DNA of 64,000 nucleotides, from contig PTEX01000024.1 in NCBI GenBank assembly GCA_003342815.1, positions 3,857,517 through 3,921,516 on the forward strand, in the 5' to 3' direction. The notes below the pieces were generated by a model. That model was not told where the DNA came from, did no database searches, and was given only the letters and a program-made list of their open reading frames with translations. Below are positions 62,201 through 64,000 of this stretch, one piece after another (positions within the stretch are counted from its first letter, which is position 1; every line of letters begins with the position of its first letter). The DNA comes from Eudromia elegans (taxonomy: Eukaryota > Chordata > Aves > Tinamiformes > Tinamidae). The translations under genes were made by a program, and so were the position numbers.

Positions 62201-64000
62201 GAGCATAAAGCCTGCAACTTTGTATTTATTTTCATTACTTTTAGAGTGACAACCACCAGTATGACTCCAGTGTAGTTGAAAAGTAGAGACCTGGTTTGGA
62301 ATTCTCTTTCTAAAATATCAAATAACAAATGTATGTATATAATAAATATAAGAAATATAGGCAAACAGAAAAGTCTCCAGTGTGGTTCAAGACAATCAAT
62401 ATAGAATAGTCATCATTAATTAAGAATAATCTCTAATTACCATTGCATATTTCTAATACATGCTTTACTTCAAAATATTCCAAACAACTTTATTTGCATC
62501 AATCAGTATTGCTTCAGGAACTGAAATGGAAATTATCCCTAGAATTGTATAAATCAGGAAGTATATTTAGTTGAACATCAAGTTGTGACAAAATGATGCA
62601 ATTGGACCTCTGCTTGCATATACTTCTGCTCTGTTCTCTGTAAGATAGTATACGTAACCTTGACTCCATGTCAGGCAATATGTAAGATACAATAATCAGC
62701 ACATATACATATGTTATTAGTTTCTCTCGTGTATAAATTGGGCACATCAACCAGATAATACAGATGAAAACTACTTCAAAATGTTTTACTTTAAAAAAAG
62801 TATGAATACTAAAGCACTTTTAATTTTCATTGCAAGTTTGGGGTTAAATTCTAAGGTTAAATCCTATTATTCCTACGCAACTAGACATAGTAGTAATTGC
62901 CTTGAAGCAAACCCCTATGCTAAACTTGTGATTATATTATCTTTACTGCATTCCCCTGCAATAGACTTGCTCTGCTTAGCCCTGTCACTTTTGATACAGA
63001 TTATTTTTCCTCTTAATTTCCCCGTGTTAGACTACACTGTTGCATCTATGCACCTGTCTTTCTTAAAAGCTCTTCAAGGCAAAGCTTCTCAATCTATTAG
63101 CAGCCATAATGAATTTTTGCAAGGCAATCCCAAGCAATAAGCTTGTTCCTGTGCGTCACTGTTCTACTGTCCAGATATTTACTTCCCTGCTTGAACAATA
63201 TAAAGATGTCGTTTTCACTCTTTCCTTGCTCTCTATGCACATTACTGGCACAGCATCACAACCTACACACAACTTCTCTTTTATAACGTTATGATGTGAC
63301 AGACAATAAACGGCATCAGTGTTCACCACAATATTTACCATTACTTTACACATATTGTCCACACATAGACAGTCTAATCTCTCTACCCACACATCCCATG
63401 AACCGAAGGTCTATACTCTGACCAGAGTGTAGATATTGAAAATATCTTATAAATTTTCTCCTGCGCACAGAAGTTTACTGCTGTGTTATCATTTGCTCTG
63501 CCTTTTATCCAAGAGCACATGAAGTATATGAATGCCTTCTTGCTTTAGTGTTATAACATTATTGTGTCTTCTGGATGTTTTGATTCTTTATCAGGTTTCT
63601 GCTTTTTTATTTATTTTGGTTTTGTTTTTTTCCAACACTAAACCCATGTTCTTAGCAGGAGTCACGAATTGCTATCTGAAATGAGAAACTCTATATTCTG
63701 TAACACAGGTATAGGGATTCACTTTCAACAGCAACCCATTGTGAGGCCTCTCCTCCCAGGCTGGGACTATTGTACATTTTGCTCAGTACATGCTGCAGTA
63801 TGTTGCTTTTTGCTCCTTATTTCAGCAGACGGGGAACAAAGTGAAGTGTTTCATTACTTTCCAGCAGACTGTTTTCTATCTCTGCTTCCTAATCACACAA
63901 TATCCTGTGGATCTGGGTTCAACTGAAATAAGGCGGCAAGAAACCTATAAATACTCATCAAAATTTTGCAATATAGGTAGAAACACATTCTAAATAGCAT
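59281..64000. other. AT-rich non-coding stretch to the window end
   Basis: No gene supported. It contains T10 plus (AT)8 at 59942-59967 and an octamer at 61937-61944. A 119-codon ATG frame at 62781-63140 (+) is hydrophobic, with no recognised family. Nothing suggests an exon at the window edge. Confidence 0.55.
59942..59967. repeat. T10-(AT)8 microsatellite
   Basis: Ten T followed by eight AT units. Confidence 0.95.

Noticed and set aside
62781..63140. 119-codon hydrophobic ATG frame as a membrane protein
   Set aside because: AT-rich DNA readily encodes hydrophobic residues; no family, splice sites or regulatory context support it.

Overview
No protein-coding or structural RNA gene can be supported in this window. 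It reads as non-coding vertebrate nuclear DNA: AT-rich throughout, with short homopolymer tracts, AT/TG microsatellites and stop codons scattered in all six frames. The longest open frames show no recognisable domain, and several open only from GTG or TTG. I see no operon structure, ribosome-binding sites, tRNA, rRNA or CRISPR array. The only recognisable mobile element is a ~46 bp piece that resembles the reverse-transcriptase region of a CR1 LINE (12312-12357). CR1 ancestry, an almost complete lack of SINEs, L1s and LTRs, and a low-GC background with sharp GC-rich patches together suggest a bird, or less likely another sauropsid, probably on a large chromosome. That is inference; no alignment was possible.

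The window looks like a gene desert or one very long intron. Two kinds of structure stand out from the AT-rich background. The first is a series of blocks, about 100-700 bp each, whose texture resembles deeply conserved non-coding elements (CNEs), with dense homeodomain, POU, PBX/MEIS, SOX, GATA, nuclear-receptor and NFI-like words. The best candidates are 7860-8560, 18480-18720, 24690-25260, 26400-26720, 37430-37710, 39230-39830, 42040-42330, 44210-44460, 50620-51080 and 59120-59280. The second is a set of small CpG-rich patches with no gene attached: 40790-41010 is the most CpG-dense, followed by 55880-56260, 57840-58215, 36180-36330 and weaker ones at 3300-3450 and 5120-5380. They resemble orphan CpG islands.

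Layout: 1-7700 has a few candidate regulatory blocks and two weak CpG patches. 7700-19000 holds the PBX/HOX block, the CR1 remnant, the 15.4-16.3 kb blocks and the 18.5 kb block. 19000-36000 is mostly plain AT-rich DNA with candidate blocks at 24.3-25.3, 26.4-26.7, 30.4-30.7 and 33.2 kb and AT-rich palindromes at 26.8 and 34.5 kb. 36000-41000 is the richest part, with two CpG patches and two of the strongest candidate elements. 41000-51100 has five weaker blocks. 51100-64000 has two CpG islands and the homeodomain/POU cluster at 59.2 kb.

If these blocks are real they would act together as distal regulatory DNA for a developmental gene, probably outside the window, which I cannot name. The low transposon content fits such a domain in a bird but does not prove it. 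No candidate element has been tested for conservation here, so all regulatory calls are low confidence.
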